Assembly (NCBI GenBank): GCA_963921425.1
Contig: OY992837.1
Coordinates: 11,691,896 to 11,755,895 of the forward strand
DNA: 64,000 nucleotides
Reading direction: 5' to 3'
Source: Dryas octopetala
Lineage: Eukaryota > Streptophyta > Magnoliopsida > Rosales > Rosaceae
Part shown: in pieces, positions 11,401 through 24,949 of the stretch
How the letters are laid out: every line of letters begins with the position of its first letter
How positions within the stretch are numbered: the stretch's first letter is position 1
Made by a program: the position numbers and the translations under genes
Notes under the pieces: model-generated
The model's input: the letters and a program-made list of their open reading frames with translations, nothing else
The model's database searches: none
Told to the model about the DNA's origin: nothing

Positions 11401-11956
11401 ACAGGAAAAGAAACAAGGATTCTAATTTTGTCTTATGGTTTGATTTTTATAGGTATGCACCTCAGAAGATTCATGTCGGTATGCCAGAGTTAGTGAACTT
11501 TTTGTGTATGATCAGTTCAATAGGGTTCCTGCAGAAATTGTGGAGGCTGGTGATATATGTGCTGTTTGTGGAATTAATGATATTCAGGTGACAACATATT
11601 GGTTTTGCATAAATTAATTGTTACTCTTATGTTGATGCCATATCATTTTTATAACATTTGAGCAATATGTCGTGGCTGATTTCAGTTTTTTTTTTTTATT
11701 TACTCAGATTGGCGAGACAATTGCTGATAAGATGTTTGGTAAGCCATTACCTGCTATTAAGGTGGAGGAGCCAACAGTGAAAATGGCTTTCTCTATAAAC
11801 ACTTCACCATTTGTTGGACGTGAGGTATGTCAAATGTTTGTATACAGATGTTTAATGTCTTTTTTTATGAAAACTCTGCCTAATTTTTTAATTCCCCGTT
11901 AGGCTATCTCTGTGCCCACAACATTAGGAACAACAATCTGCATTTTTCAACTATAC

Positions 11957-11990
<34 letters not shown>

Positions 11991-12536
11991 AAGGGACTAT
12001 ATATTATACACGTACATGTACATGCATATTCATATATTATATATATTTGTCCGTCTAACAATTTCTCAAACTATGTTGATAAATCAAGTGCTTACAGGTT
12101 AAATGAATCCAATAGTTTGGTCAACCTCATAATTGCTTTTCAGACATCATGGCTCTCTTGTATTTGTGTTCCTTTTTTCTATATATATAATAAGATAATA
12201 TGACACTAACCATCATATTGAGCCCACTACACAATGTAATCTTATAATCCAAATCGTTTATTTTTTAGGTTCCCAAATTGGAAATCGTTTAGCCAACTAT
12301 TAGTAAGCTAATTGTGCTCATGTAAATGGACAAACACAAATTTTTCAATAAAACATGAAATGATTGTAATGATAATCGACTGGCTAAATGATTTCTGATT
12401 TGGTTGATTTTTTGCAAGGTTGATCTTTGAATGGAGACCTAAATTATGAACGGTTTGGATCATGAGATTACATTGTGTAGTGGGTCCAAAAGGGTGGTTA
12501 GCATTGTATTATCTTACTAATTAGTTAGCTCTAGAG

Positions 12537-12580
<44 letters not shown>

Positions 12581-15500
12581 ATTCTCTCTGCTGGACAGAA
12601 CGAACATGGGTATTTCTATGGCATTTTGTCATTTTTAGGCCATTTTGGGTTCAACATGTTAGGGTATATGGTTCTATATTTTAGGGTATAAAATTATTGT
12701 TAAAACCTAAATTCTAACTGAGGAACGAGAACTCAAAATCAGTTAAGACCAAGGAATATGTCTCGATTGATGATTTATACCCTAAATAATTAATTATGCC
12801 AAGTTTAAGATCAATTGGTGAAAAAAAAGCCATAAAACATATGCATTTGTTCTTTAGTTAAAGAATGGATGTCCTACAGAGAGAATTTATGTGTATATAT
12901 TTATTCATATATATATGTGTGTGTGTGTGTGTAGTTTTTCTCTAGACAGGATGACTGCAAACTTAAAATTTGCTGGCATGTATAGGACGGATTGATTCTG
13001 TGTAGGACTTGCCTATAGCATAGGCGTATTGCCCTATACAGGGATCAAGTCATTCTATATGCATCTGCAAATTTTAAGTTTGTAGTCATCCTCTTTGGAG
13101 AACCACTACATATATCTATATATATATATATATATATATTATTTTTCACAAAGGATGATTCTGTGATAGGTACCTGAAAAATGGACAGTTCATATCATTG
13201 GACACATTACGGGGTGGACTCCAACAATGTTGTCCCTTTCTTTTCATATACATACATACATATATACTAGCATGTTATGTTGTCAGATTGTGAATCTGGC
13301 ACCACACATTGAAACAAGAGTCCACCGAATCAATGGTCCAGGTTGACAGTCTTGCAATATAGCTTGCTAAACTATCTGACAACATAACCTGCCACCTAAT
13401 CAATGGACAGTATCTTTTTTTAATGTCTTAGTGTTAATTAGTTGTTGCAGCACATATTAATTGATGACTGATGATCGGAAATTATTTGCTCTTTTTCAGG
13501 GGAAGTATGTTACCAGTCGGAACTTACGAGATCGGCTTTCTCGTGAGCTTGAGCGTAACTTGGCTATGAAAGTTGAAGATGGTGAAACAGCAGATACCTT
13601 CATTGTTAGTGGGCGGGGTACTTTACACATTACCATATTGATAGAGAACATGTGAGTATAGTTATTTTGTTGCTATTCCATAATCCTATTTCTTCTGCAT
13701 GCACATTTTTAATTGTTTATTCAATTCAGGCGAAGAGAAGGATATGAATTCATGGTGGGACCTCCCAAAGTAATTAACAAAAGGGTGAATGACAAGTTGT
13801 TGGAACCATATGAGGTGATTTCTGCTGGAATTTTATTTTATTTTATTTTATTTTATTTTTTCTGATGTTTAGGAAAAAGGGTGAAAGGGTAGAGAATGAC
13901 AGTTATAGTTGAAAACCAATATTTCTGCTTCATTTTAATAGAATTGGACTAAAAGTAAGGCATGTGGTGATATTACCTAAAACTAATAATAAATGCTGTA
14001 CTTAATTCTTATGAATTGTGATGCCTTCTTTTTGTTTACAAATATAGTAAGGATATTGCCATTACGTTTTTATTTTATAGGGAGAAATCCTTTATAAGTT
14101 TCAAATCATGCTACCAGTCTTCTGATGTCAGTCATTTCTATCATGTGGATTGCTTGCAGATTGCCACCGTGGAGGTGCCAGAAGAACACATGGGCCCTGT
14201 CGTTGAACTTCTTGGAAAAAGGCGGGGGCAGATGTTTGATATGCAGGGGGTCGGGTGTGTAGAATTCTTTTTGCTTCTTTTATCATCCTTGACTAATCAA
14301 ATTTTGAATAAAATTCAAAGTAAATGCATAAAATAGAATTACAGGCAATATACTAATGAATGATAATTATTTAGAACATAATTGTTTTTATAAATCTAGC
14401 AATGAACCTAGCAGTGCATTGGTCTGGGTGCAACAGAAGTTTGTAGTTGCACTATGTAGAAGATATATTTATAGATTAATATACGAAAATGCCTTAAAAA
14501 TAAGATCGGTTGCCAATCCATACTTGTTTGCATCTGCATTTGCAGGTTCAAGATTCATACACACTCACATTTTCACATGCATCTTATTTGACCTTGCACT
14601 TGATCATCCATCCTGTAATGAAGACCTCATGAGAGAGAGGCTAATTCACCATTTTACTCTACGAGATATTGATTGTACATTCTTTACCAAAATTGTTTGT
14701 TAACTATCAGGGCATGAGTTTCACTCTTTTCCTAAACTGACGCAGATTAATTTTTTTTTTTATGCATTTATAAATGTTATGGTAAATAATGCAGATACCT
14801 TCTCGATGCAGAACACTTTTGTATATAATTATGCACGTCTCATTTTGAAATTATTAGATTATGTAACCCAAAGAAAAATATATTAACTAAATTTGGTTGT
14901 CATCTGTTCAAATATAAATTTGTGGGGCTCTTCCCCGCCGATTGGGGAACAGTGTTATCACGTACTCTCCTTTTTCATCTATTTCACCTGAGTATGGATA
15001 ATGGCAGTATTCCTAGAATTTTCCGCTTCATGGATGTAACATATGATCTGATTATCCTGACTTTATGTATGCACTAGGTCTGAAAACACAACCTTCATCA
15101 AATATAAGATTCCAACCCGTGGCCTTCTCGGTTTGCGTAATGCAATTTTAACTGCTTCTCGCGGAACAGCGATTCTCAACACAATATTTGATAGTTATGG
15201 ACCTTGGGCTGGTGATATGAGTACCCGGGATCAGGGTTCACTGGTAATTTCTGAGATTGTTTTCAATATTTTGAAGTTTGACTTTAGTAGTCTTAATGGT
15301 GAAAGCCTTTTGCAAATTTATGTTATGGTAGTGACTACAAAAGTTATTATATCACTTGTCATTCTTTTGTGAAATCTACATGTTGGGATGATTATGATTC
15401 TTCATTGAAGCAACTAATTGAAGTTTAAGTATTCAGATTATCCAAAACAAAAATAAAGGTCATATATCATATGTTTCGCTTGCTTGTGTGTGTCCCACTT

Positions 15501-16631
15501 TGTCAGGATTACCAAATTGAATCGCATGAACTGATTTTCAGGTTGCCTTTGAGGGTGGAACAAGTACTACTTATGCCCTTTCTAGTTCACAGGACAGGGG
15601 GCAGATGTTTATTGGTCCTGGGGTGGAAGTTTATAAAGGTCAGATAGTTGGCATCCATCAGCGACCAGGGGACTTATCCCTTAATGTGTGTAAAAAGAAG
15701 GCAGCAACAAACATCCGTTCCAACAAAGAACAATCAGGTGAGAAGCATCTGTAGTACCTATTCTACTTTATCCTATTGTGTAAAAAAGTGAAATTTAGTC
15801 CCTTTCTGATTTTGGTAACTTTACATTTATTAAGCTAAGATATGTTGACCAAAAATATACATTCTGGTGAGGTTTAGCTGTTTTAAGTTGATAATAAAGA
15901 CTCAAAAGTTTTTCTAACATTTCAATGTTGTCTAAACAATTTGTTACTTTTGTCTTTGTAAACTATTTTGTCAGTTGTTGACAATACTCTTAGATAGACA
16001 CCGTAAAAAATGTATCCTACATGGAGCAATGCAAATGGATTGAATTTTCATCATATTCATATTACTTTTGCTTTACATGTTTCGCATGTCTGCTCATTTT
16101 TCAGAACAAAATTATCCCTATATTTGTAAGGATAATAGGATATTTCTGAAGTTTAATGGTGTGGTATGCTTAGTATTTGCCTGAACCACTGCAGTAGGCT
16201 TTTTATTAAAGAAGTAGTTTCTGAAAGGTCTCTCCATGCAGTATGCTTTTTACTAGACTAGTAGTTCTGAAAGGTCTCTCCATGCAGTAGGCTTTTTACT
16301 AGACAAGTAGTTCTGAGATCTCTCCGTTCTCGCACTTCAATAGTCTACTTAGCCATTGTTTGCTTACGAAAAAATTGAGTTCTCATGTTTTCTTCTTCTC
16401 TTTTATTAGTAATTTGTATTTCTTGAGTTTGTACATCTGCAGCAGCAAGCCTCAGTTTATTGCATGTAATAATCTAGATTTATTTTTTATGCAGTGATTC
16501 TTGATACCCCATTGGACTACAGTCTGGATGACTGCATTGAGTACATTCAAGAGGATGAACTGGTGGAGGTCACTCCCATGAGTATCCGAATGTGCAAAAA
16601 CCCAAAGTTCTCAAAGAAATCAACAAGGTAG
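8365..16631 (+). CDS. SVR3: Chloroplast TypA/BipA-type translational GTPase (14 exons)
   Basis: Exons: 8365-8599, 8772-8881, 8973-9176, 9269-9445, 9820-9972, 10868-10957, 11453-11587, 11708-11824, 13500-13651, 13730-13814, 14160-14254, 15078-15243, 15542-15737, 16495-16631. All introns are GT-AG and the phases agree, giving 683 residues, near the usual length of plant plastid TypA. Residues 1-70 resemble a Ser/Thr/Arg-rich transit peptide. The GTPase domain shows the P-loop AHVDHGKT (97-104), RGIT (137-140), DTPGH (159-163) and NKID (213-216); beta-barrel, EF-G III/V-like and TypA C-terminal domains follow. Family knowledge: TypA/BipA binds ribosomes as a GTPase; Arabidopsis SVR3 is needed for chloroplast ribosome biogenesis, rRNA processing and cold tolerance. 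The stop TAG at 16629 follows KKSTR, matching the family's short basic tail. Intron 8 (1,675 bp) carries MITE-like sequences. Confidence 0.97.
12191..12516. mobile_element. MITE in TypA intron 8
   Basis: Ends TAAGATAATA and, inverted, TAAGATAATACAATGCTAAC. Inverted blocks include CCCACTACACAATGTAATCT and GATCCAAA. TAA lies at or one base from each end. About 326 bp, no coding capacity, superfamily unassigned. Confidence 0.75.
12931..13110. mobile_element. Short foldback element in TypA intron 8
   Basis: The left arm has GGATGACTGCAAACTTAAAA and the right arm the inverted GGATGACTACAAACTTAAAA, with a shorter palindrome around CCTATAGCATAGG in the middle. Just downstream, a 13-bp perfect inverted repeat GTTATGTTGTCAG (13274-13286 and 13376-13388) suggests another decayed MITE at about 13180-13415. 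TA microsatellites flank both. Confidence 0.65.
16191..16324 (+). repeat. Tandem repeat in TypA intron 13, about 47 bp x 2.9
   Basis: Units start with GCAGTAGGCTTTTTA at 16191, 16238 and 16284 and contain AGTAGTTCTGAAAGGTCTCT. It is non-coding, within the intron before the last exon. Confidence 0.85.
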
Positions 16632-16930
16632 TCAGTTTTCTAAATGTATTCCGTGTGGCCTGATGAGTATCCTTGCAAAACTCATCGCAAACTTGTTGAA
16701 TTGCTTGAGTAAGCAACGATATAAATTCGAATTGTTTAGACATCAAAGACAAGAGTAAGTCAATTTTTGCAATATTGGTTGTATATAAAAGAATAAGAAT
16801 CAAAGTTGTACTACTAGAAGATGTTCATTGGTGAAGTGAAGACAAATTGGGTTGACTAGGATTGGTGATATTGAAATGTAATTGAGAACATGACCATCAC
16901 ACATTTGATTGACCAAAAGACTATAGTTAT
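16632..16930 (+). other. TypA 3' flank, probable 3' UTR
   Basis: AT-rich sequence after the TypA stop codon. It is probably transcribed as 3' UTR; no clear polyadenylation signal was fixed. It ends where a GC-rich transposon-like terminus begins. Confidence 0.45.
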
Positions 16931-19900
16931 TACTAGTGTTTGTGCCCGCGCGATGCTGCGGGTCTGAAAAAATTATAAAATCTGTTTGAGCGTTATAAAA
17001 TTTAAGTTGAAAGTTTTGGAAATGTAGTTAAGGTTTGTAAAATTCATATTCTATCTAACCAAGTTATAGCTATGCTTGTGCAATTCATATATAACATCAT
17101 AATACAATCATAAAAAGAAGCAGAAATTAACTATTTCAAGTCAATAAATAAAAAAATTACTTATAATTAAAAAATGGCCAAATAGTCTATCAACTCAATT
17201 GTGCTATAAGTCCATGCAAGTATGAAATTGTGAAGATATTGACAAACCTGCAGAACTGAGTTTTAACTTCAATTAAATTAACAAAATTTAATAAACATGT
17301 TTCTAAATAGTAGCATCAATGTTGCTGATGATGCATTTAAAGTTACAAAATGGTGGTTGATAGTATGTTTTTTATGCTGGTTGTCATATTAAGATATTGT
17401 TGATATCTTACTAAAGCAAACAGCATGCATAAAATATTACAACACTTGGTTATATAATTGTATGTGATACATAACAAAAGAGCAAGATTCACTGTTGAAA
17501 AGTTGTTTTATGGATCTGCAAAGGTGAATGTATGGGTTTGAGGAAATTTTTGTTCAGTGTTGCTGGGCTGGTCATCCTCTTTGTTGTCTCCTGCAGGTGG
17601 ATGTTTCTCTGTTTTGCTGAAAAATTAGAGTATGCTATTTGTTAAGTGTATATGAATTGTCAAATTGTAAAATGCATATAGATTATTTAATAAGTTGAGA
17701 TCAGTCTCTGGATTGAACAACAATTGGTAGTTGAATGTAGTATCAATTCAATTTTTAACTAACATTGTGATATTTTTTAATAGGAATTGAATGGGCTGAG
17801 TAGTGATTAGAAAATATATGCAAAGTTTCCATGTACATGTTTTGTGAAAATGATGTGGAGTACATGCTTTTTTCTGAAAACAATGTTGGCCTAAAAATAA
17901 TTTGTCCAGCAGAGTATATAGTTTGTTTTTGCATAATACATTAAGAATTGATTCTTGAAAACTGATGATAGAGTAACAGTAAAACACAAATGAATGAATG
18001 TAAAAAGTATCATTAAACCACTTAATTAACAAAATAAATTGTGCAATGTTTGAGCTAAAGCAGATAGTTGAGTCCATGTGAAATTTGAGCATGTATAATG
18101 GTAAAATTTGTTAGTGTGTATAATGGTAAAATTTGAGTCCATGTAATTTAAAAGTGTAGACATATTCTTTAACGTGTAATAAAAACACATATGAATGTAA
18201 AAACTTTATTTGAATGAGATTGATAAGATGCAAGATCGGAAGAGGCTAGTAAAAATGATTTTAGCAATTTAAGTCATTGAATCAGAAGGAACACCTCTAA
18301 TCAATTGAAAGTAGTTTTACATAACAGTAGAAGTTAATTCATGCATAACAATGAAGTTCAACTAAAAATCTCACAATAATGCAGGGTAAGGAAGCCTTAG
18401 AAAAAAAAGAAAAGAAAAAAAAAAGAAGAGAATTTTCAACTAAGGCATAAAGATTTGGAGAGAGAGAGAGAGAGAATGTGAAGTTAACCAATGAAAGGCA
18501 GTTTTGCACAACAGGAGAAGTTAACCTATTGTTAAAAATAACATTAATGTAAGATCTCACAATAAATGAGGGACAGTGAGCTGTAGATAGATACTGAGAA
18601 GCATAAACATAGGAAGTTGGAAATTAGTTTTCATAGTTTGGTTCATAATTTTTATAGTCATATATGCAATTTTTTAAGAAGTATAAAGCATGTCTTTGAG
18701 GTGTTGCAATTTATAAAAGAAAAAATTTATTGTGCCTGTGTGTTGTGTTGTTGCAGGTGAGAAAAGTGAAAAGATAATTGTGATTGAGTATATAAAATTG
18801 GTGACATATATATAGATGAAAATATAGTTTATTATATTATTTTGTGAAATTTAAGATAATAAAGATTGTAAATAATGATCAAATTGTGTATATGATTTTG
18901 TGATGGAAAAATAACTCAAATTATTTCAGATCAAGACGTAAGCAAAATAAGAATCGAATACTCAGCCACAATAAAAGTAGTTTAAGAAAAATTCTATACA
19001 CATAGTAGGCTAGAATATTTTCTTCCTTATCAATCTATACCTAGTAAATGTGCCTGTGCGGTGCCGTGGGTGTGGAATTCTTCCTCCCATCCTTCTCTAA
19101 TGAAATGCCTGCATTCCATACTACTGAAGTTAGTTTTCTCACCCCTTGATGCTATAAAGTCCCAAGAATACATGGGATCAAATAGTCAATTGGAATTTAA
19201 TTGGCTTGGCCTATGTTTGGCGGCCAAGAAAAGGCCAACTAAAAGAGAGAAAGAAACAAAAAAACATAAATTGACAACTCACAATTTTCTGTTAGATTGT
19301 TAAATCCAAATCTTTATCAAATAGTAGAAGATTTAGTCACCCTAATTGATCAAAACAGCTTCCTAAAATGGTTTTAAAAGAGCAAGAGAAATTAGGAACA
19401 GAGACAATACCAATTAATCTATACAAATTGTAGAGAGATCAGAGGAGAGAAAAAAGTGGAGACATTACCTTCAACATGAGGCTTACAGACATTGAAGACC
19501 AAGCTGCTTGTGGGCAACACCCACCAAATAAACAAAATCAAACACCACATAATTATGTTATTTATTCCAAAAATACCACATCAGCATAGGAAGAAATTAT
19601 GGATTTATGAATAACTCACTAATAGATGCAATTGGAGTTGCCGAAAACCAAAAAAAAAAAAAGAAAAAAAAAATAGAGAATACCTTCAAAGCTTGCCTTT
19701 AATTTGGGGCTTGATTGATTTTGGAAGTGTGAGCAATTGAAATGGAGAAGACGGGGTGAGAAACCTGCATTGGTGCCACAACTTAGTAAACGGTATAACT
19801 CCTATAGTGATGAATAAGTTTAGTAAACTTGATAATATTGTTAAAAGATTAGAATAATGATATCGGAATTATAGAATAATGTCTATTTCAAAGTCATGAA

Positions 19901-21969
19901 AGTAAATTTGAAGACGGACTCTCATTGTATGCATGGAGATGTAGCGGCTCAAAGTCTACAATCAGCTACCATTAGCAGTCCATAATAATCCGATTATTCA
20001 ATTAATAACAGAACATCATCAAATAATTCTTAAATCAAGAATGATCTAGTCATTTCATTAACAGGAAAAACATCTCAATTCAATCATGTAATTACCAATT
20101 AGATCAGCGTACCAACCTAAACTAAATTCACTTAAACCATGTTCATTCACCTAGGAAATTAACATATCTCAATGCAATCCAGCTCAAGCCGGTCAGTGGC
20201 TACAAACAAAATCAGAGTTCTCAAGCTATCAACCAATTTCAATCCATCACAAACACTCAAAATAGCGGTCACCGGAGCCATAGACAGCGGAGGTCACAGT
20301 GGCAGAGGGTTCTAGTTTAGGATTTTGGATTTTAACAGAAATCCAAGTTACCAATCCATACAAACAATAATATATATTATTCTTTCACTTTTGTTGATAT
20401 TTTCTGAGAGATCTCAATGCAACAATAAAATTAAAATTAATTAAGCACTTCAAAACCAGCAGTCAAATAAACGAAAATAAAACTATATATACCACTAATT
20501 TCAACAAATCTAATTACAATTCCTAACTTGTATCTAACCAAACCAAACTGCCTATTTTAAAAGACTGAAAAATCATTTGTACTAAAAACAAAAACAATTC
20601 AAATAATAATGTCTGAAATTGCTTACCAAATGAGTCTTCTTCAGAATAGAACGAAGCCTGGTGAAGCAAATCTCCATTAGTGCAATATATCTGCAGTGAA
20701 AAAGGGAATAAGCAAAACTCAGTCATTATTGTACCCCAAAATTTTGTGAATTTGATGATACTCACTAAGGCATGATTCAAATGTTTTTTTATAGAAATCA
20801 ACCAAAACCTTGAGAGTTAAAAGTTGAACAGAAACATACCAAAGCTAAAACCAGCGAAAAAAAACATACCTTACCCCAAAAAAGAAACCAAATCTTCAAA
20901 TCCAAGAAAGTATGGGAACCTAAAATTAAAACACAGAAATCAAGTCATCGGCGCTGGCGGGAATTGTGGTGGCAGTGGGTACAAAACCTAGAAATACAGA
21001 TTCCACAACCCATTGAACAATTTGATCCAACAATCAGACAGAGTAGACAAAGAGGAGTAAAACTCACACAAAACCTGAGGCGTAAAGTCGCCGGAGCCGT
21101 CACAGGTGACGGTGGTAGAGGCGAAGCTAGGGTTCGAATTGGAGCTTTCATTTCGGGAACCAATTGACTTAGATCAAGTACACCAATAGAAAGGCCCGGA
21201 AGAGAGGAGCAAAACCCGACCAAAATCATCACCATCCGTCGCCGGAATCGCCAACATCGGCGGCAGAAGACCATCAGACTTCTTATCCTCGAAACTCCGT
21301 GCAAGGCGGTCGGTTGAGAAATTTGAAGACACCATCATCCTCAGAACGATGGGAGGAACAAAACCCACCCGGTCCGACATCCCAATTCAGCCGGAATTGA
21401 CGCATCGCCTCCGGGGGACTCGATCGGGATTGGGTGTCTTTTCGAGTTTTGGCATAATTTATGGGTTAATCAAATACCATGGAAATGAAGAGGAAGAGAA
21501 GAGGAAGAAATCGAGACCTATATTGCCGGCATACGTCACCGGACGGTGGAGATACGGCCGAATAAAGAGGGCGGAAGGAGAGAGAACGAAGAGAACAGAG
21601 AGAGAGAGAGAAAGGCGCATGAGATGAAGGTGTTCCAGTATTTTCTGGGTTTTGGGCTTTCTAACATTAATCAGGGTGAATGACAAAAAGGGTAGACCCA
21701 ACCTTGGTATTATCAGAATGGCAAGCAGATCAAAAAAAAAAAAGAGTGAGAGAGGAAACAGAAGAAAAGGAAAGCAATGGCAGGGGGCGTAAAAAAACGG
21801 AAAAAAGGAGGGCAAGAAGAAAAAAGAACGCAAAATGACTAAAACGGCCCCACTAACCAGCGAAACCACAGAGGCAACCAACTAAAAAAAGAAACAGCAG
21901 GGGCAAAATTGAATTTTCTAGCTACAGTCTAGCTACAGTAGACCTGCTCTGCGCGTTTAGTATATATAG
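16931..21969. mobile_element. Probable Helitron-like insertion block
   Basis: The left end TACTAGTGTTTGTGCCCGCG is followed by a short GC-rich hairpin (CCCGC...GCGGG). A related terminus, TACCTAGTAAATGTGCCTGT, occurs inside at 19038 in the same orientation, which suggests one element nested in or next to another. The right end at about 21950-21969 is GC-rich (CTCTGCGCG, then TTAGTATATATAG). There are no terminal inverted repeats and no Rep/helicase frame. This pattern fits non-autonomous Helitrons, but the CTRR terminus is not clear-cut. Confidence 0.4.
20940..21640 (-). other. GC-rich, gene-like fragment inside the Helitron-like block
   Basis: Composition changes sharply to GC-rich, with repeated CGCCGG/CCGGCG motifs, and several short open frames occur on the minus strand (for example 21174-21380, 68 codons, and 20945-21304, 119 codons). 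None resembles a family I know. Helitrons often carry captured exon or promoter pieces, so this may be such a fragment. Confidence 0.3.
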
Positions 21970-22446
21970 AATTTTACTAAAGAATCCTTTCCTCTATTTA
22001 GCTAATCGAAAGGAAATGTTAGCAAGTAATACATTTATTATTTTGCCAGTTTTGACTGTTGCTTTGTGCTCAGGGTTTCCATCAGTTGCTTTACAGGTAC
22101 GTTTTCTCACTCACTCACTCTCCTATTAAATGATCCCAAGTTTGTGTATGTGACTGGAGATAAGAGGTTGACAGAGAAAGATGTGGTCCTGAATGTATTA
22201 TATACTGAAGTTGTTCTTATATCTTAATCTTATGGTCTAGAAGACTAGAATAGTAGAACCTAAGGTCTAAGCGTCTGTTTTTTCTTCTTAATTTTGGGGT
22301 CATGAAAGATGACCATTGGAGAAAACTTGGACATCAGAGCCTGTATATGCTAAAGCAAAGTTGGATTTCCTTGAGTTTGTCCAAACCAAAGTTCCAACTT
22401 TCATGCTTCTAGTTTCTACTGGCCAAGTCTTTTATACTTTTTTATT

Positions 22447-22804
22447 GAGTTAATTATATTTACACCCTTTGAGGTTTATCGTCTTTTCACATACACCCCT
22501 GGAGTTTTAATAATTACACATACACCCCTGAGGTTTTAAAACTATTGCATATAACCTTCTACAAGAAAAAAATAAATAAATAAATATTTGTATTCAGGTT
22601 GGACCTTACATCTTGAATAATCTTATTAGGCTATTTAATTCCTTAGCATGTTTTTTTGCATAATTTCTCATCATTTTAGTCTCACTATAAGGGGTTATAT
22701 GTAACAGTTTTAAAACCTCAAGGGGTGTATGTGTAATTATTGAAACCCCAGGAGGTGTATGTAAAAAGACGATAAACCTCAGGGAGTGTAAGTGTAATTA
22801 ACTC
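22447..22804. mobile_element. Mutator-type MITE, copy 2
   Basis: Same family as 5817-6184. The ends are GAGTTAATTATATTTACACC and, inverted, GAGTTAATTACACTTACACT. Flanking nine-mers TTTTTTATT and TCTTTTATT agree at eight of nine bases, consistent with an aged 9-bp TSD. The arms are better conserved than in copy 1, suggesting a younger insertion. Confidence 0.8.
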
Positions 22805-24940
22805 CTCTTTTATTGCGTAGCACGTCATCCATGCTATGCACGTGTGCATCTAGATGGGCGTGTGGGACCGCCTCCAAGGACCAAGATTGGTCCCACTAGA
22901 GAAATTTGTGGGTTTGTAGAATGAGTCATAAATATCTTTGAAGTTCATGCGTGATTTGTATATAAAAGAGAAGTTTCTGATTCCATTCTTGATATGGTAG
23001 ATGGTCAGGTTTCTATTCATGTGATTGACCATAAGGTGATGAAAATTGTTGTAACTTAATCATAAGGCCCAACCGGAAAAAAAAAAAAAAAAAAAAAAGT
23101 TTCCAGTTTCAGGTTTGGTTTTTTTTTTTTTTTTTTTTTTTTTCTTGTGTCGTTTAGCCAAATTTTGTTTTTTTGTTGTAATCAACGGTGTTTTGATCCA
23201 GCTTTATGCTAAATACTAATATACAAAACCAAAATTTGACAGTTGTATAATATGCATGCTGGCTCTTTAAAATATATATATATATATATATTTACAATGT
23301 AATTAAAGTAATTCTAACAAACCTGGCCAAAAAAATAAAAAATAAAATAAATCTAACAATTTTAAAGATTATCATATGTGAAGAGTAAGGGTGTGAAAAG
23401 GGGAAAGAAAAATTATCTTCAACTGCAGTGGGTCGTTGACTTTTGGGAGTTTTTTTATTGAATCTTGTTGGGATGATAATAATGCAATGGTAAAATTACC
23501 AAACAAAATTTAGAGAGACCTAAAAACTTGAGTCTATGCCATGTGTGGAGTGAACACAAAGGAGGCTGAGTCAACACAATCCATTATTGACTTGGTAGGT
23601 GGTACCTTATATTATTATATGGATACCACCAACACAAGAGACTCGATCGCTTTGTAATTTAAAATTGGTACATGACCCATGAACATGGCAGACTTGGTCT
23701 TTTCTAGCACAAATTATTTCCTTGTCTTCTACTACATACTTAACTCACAAGAATATGTGATGCATCAATTCTCTCTTTATGTAAATTGTATTTGTCATCG
23801 AAACGACATGTTTTTTTAATGTTTATAGTTAAACGTTTTGGATTTGTTCAATTTTCAATTGCACCCTTATCTATTATATATGTAAAATAATTCAAACTTG
23901 CATATTAATTAAATAAATAGTAAATTACATTTAAATTAATAAAATATTTTAATATTACATAATGGTCAATGTAAATTTTATTTTTCCATAAAGGTTAATA
24001 AGTTTTGAAATTATATCTCATTTTAATCACTAAGCTCAATCCACTTGATGATGTCATGTATTTTGGTACATTGGAAAATACTAATTTGCCCATCTTTTTT
24101 TTTTCATTACTTATGAGCGTAAAATTATGACATTGCCCTTAATTTAGTTTATGGTATAAAAATGTGATTTATAATATAAAAATAAAGTGCAGAGTATATA
24201 AATATGGTAGATGACTTATAAATGAGGTTTAAGGTTTAGAATTAGAGTTCTAGAGCTTATAGCTTAATGTTTAGGTCTCGGGTTTCGGGCTTTAAATCCT
24301 AAGTCATTTTGCTGCGTTACAGTCAAATACATACCTAATACAAATATAAATCTAAATAATAATGTATGTTTATTAATTTATTGTAATTTTTTTTTTCATT
24401 TTTGACTAAAATAAAATTATGAAAAATTTATTGATGAAAATGTAATTGTGAAAAGTTTTATTGATTTATTTGTAATTAGCCCATACATAAAAGCATCAAA
24501 CAATATAATTTTAAATATAAAAACAATATGGTCAAATAAATATAACCATAACATCCAACTCCAACTACACACTTTATACCAACTGCTTTTCACATTTTTT
24601 TTCTCGTAATTATTGTCATTGCCAATTATAGTGTAAGTAAGTCTAGAGCTGCGCGTGTCGAAGGTTCCATAAGCATCTCATGAAATTACAAACATGTAAT
24701 TTTCATATATAATGAGAAGTCAAGAAGAGAAATGTCACCTGGCCAAAAAAAAAAAAGAAGAGAAATGTCAAATGTGTAAGGTTGATTTTTCCCAAGGTAT
24801 TTTTGTCTAGAAAGATATAGTATGTGGACATTCAAGACATAATTATCTCTAACTCATGAGCTTCTAAACCAAGCAAAGCTTGTAATTACTAAGAATTTAA
24901 ACAGTTTTTTCGACCGTTCATACATATAAATGACTCATTT
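22805..24940. other. Gene-free AT-rich DNA
   Basis: Contains an A run at about 23078-23097 and a T run at about 23119-23142, a TA repeat near 23270-23291, and a micro-insertion at 24738 (listed separately). No coding frame or RNA gene is supported. Confidence 0.5.
24738..24754 (+). mobile_element. Micro-retroinsertion CCTGGCC + A10
   Basis: Inserted between perfect 16-bp direct repeats AAGAAGAGAAATGTCA at 24722-24737 and 24755-24770. A few bases plus a poly(A) run flanked by a long TSD is what extreme 5' truncation of a target-primed retrotransposon would leave. Confidence 0.8.
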
Positions 24941-24949
24941 TATTTCTAC

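Noticed and set aside
16621-16640. A splice donor instead of a stop at the TypA end
   Set aside because: AGGTAG could be read as a donor, but the TAG stop directly follows the family's usual short basic tail and no further TypA sequence is expected.
21459-21881. 140-codon minus-strand frame in the Helitron-like block
   Set aside because: Mostly Phe/Leu/Ser from purine-rich plus strand; no recognisable family.
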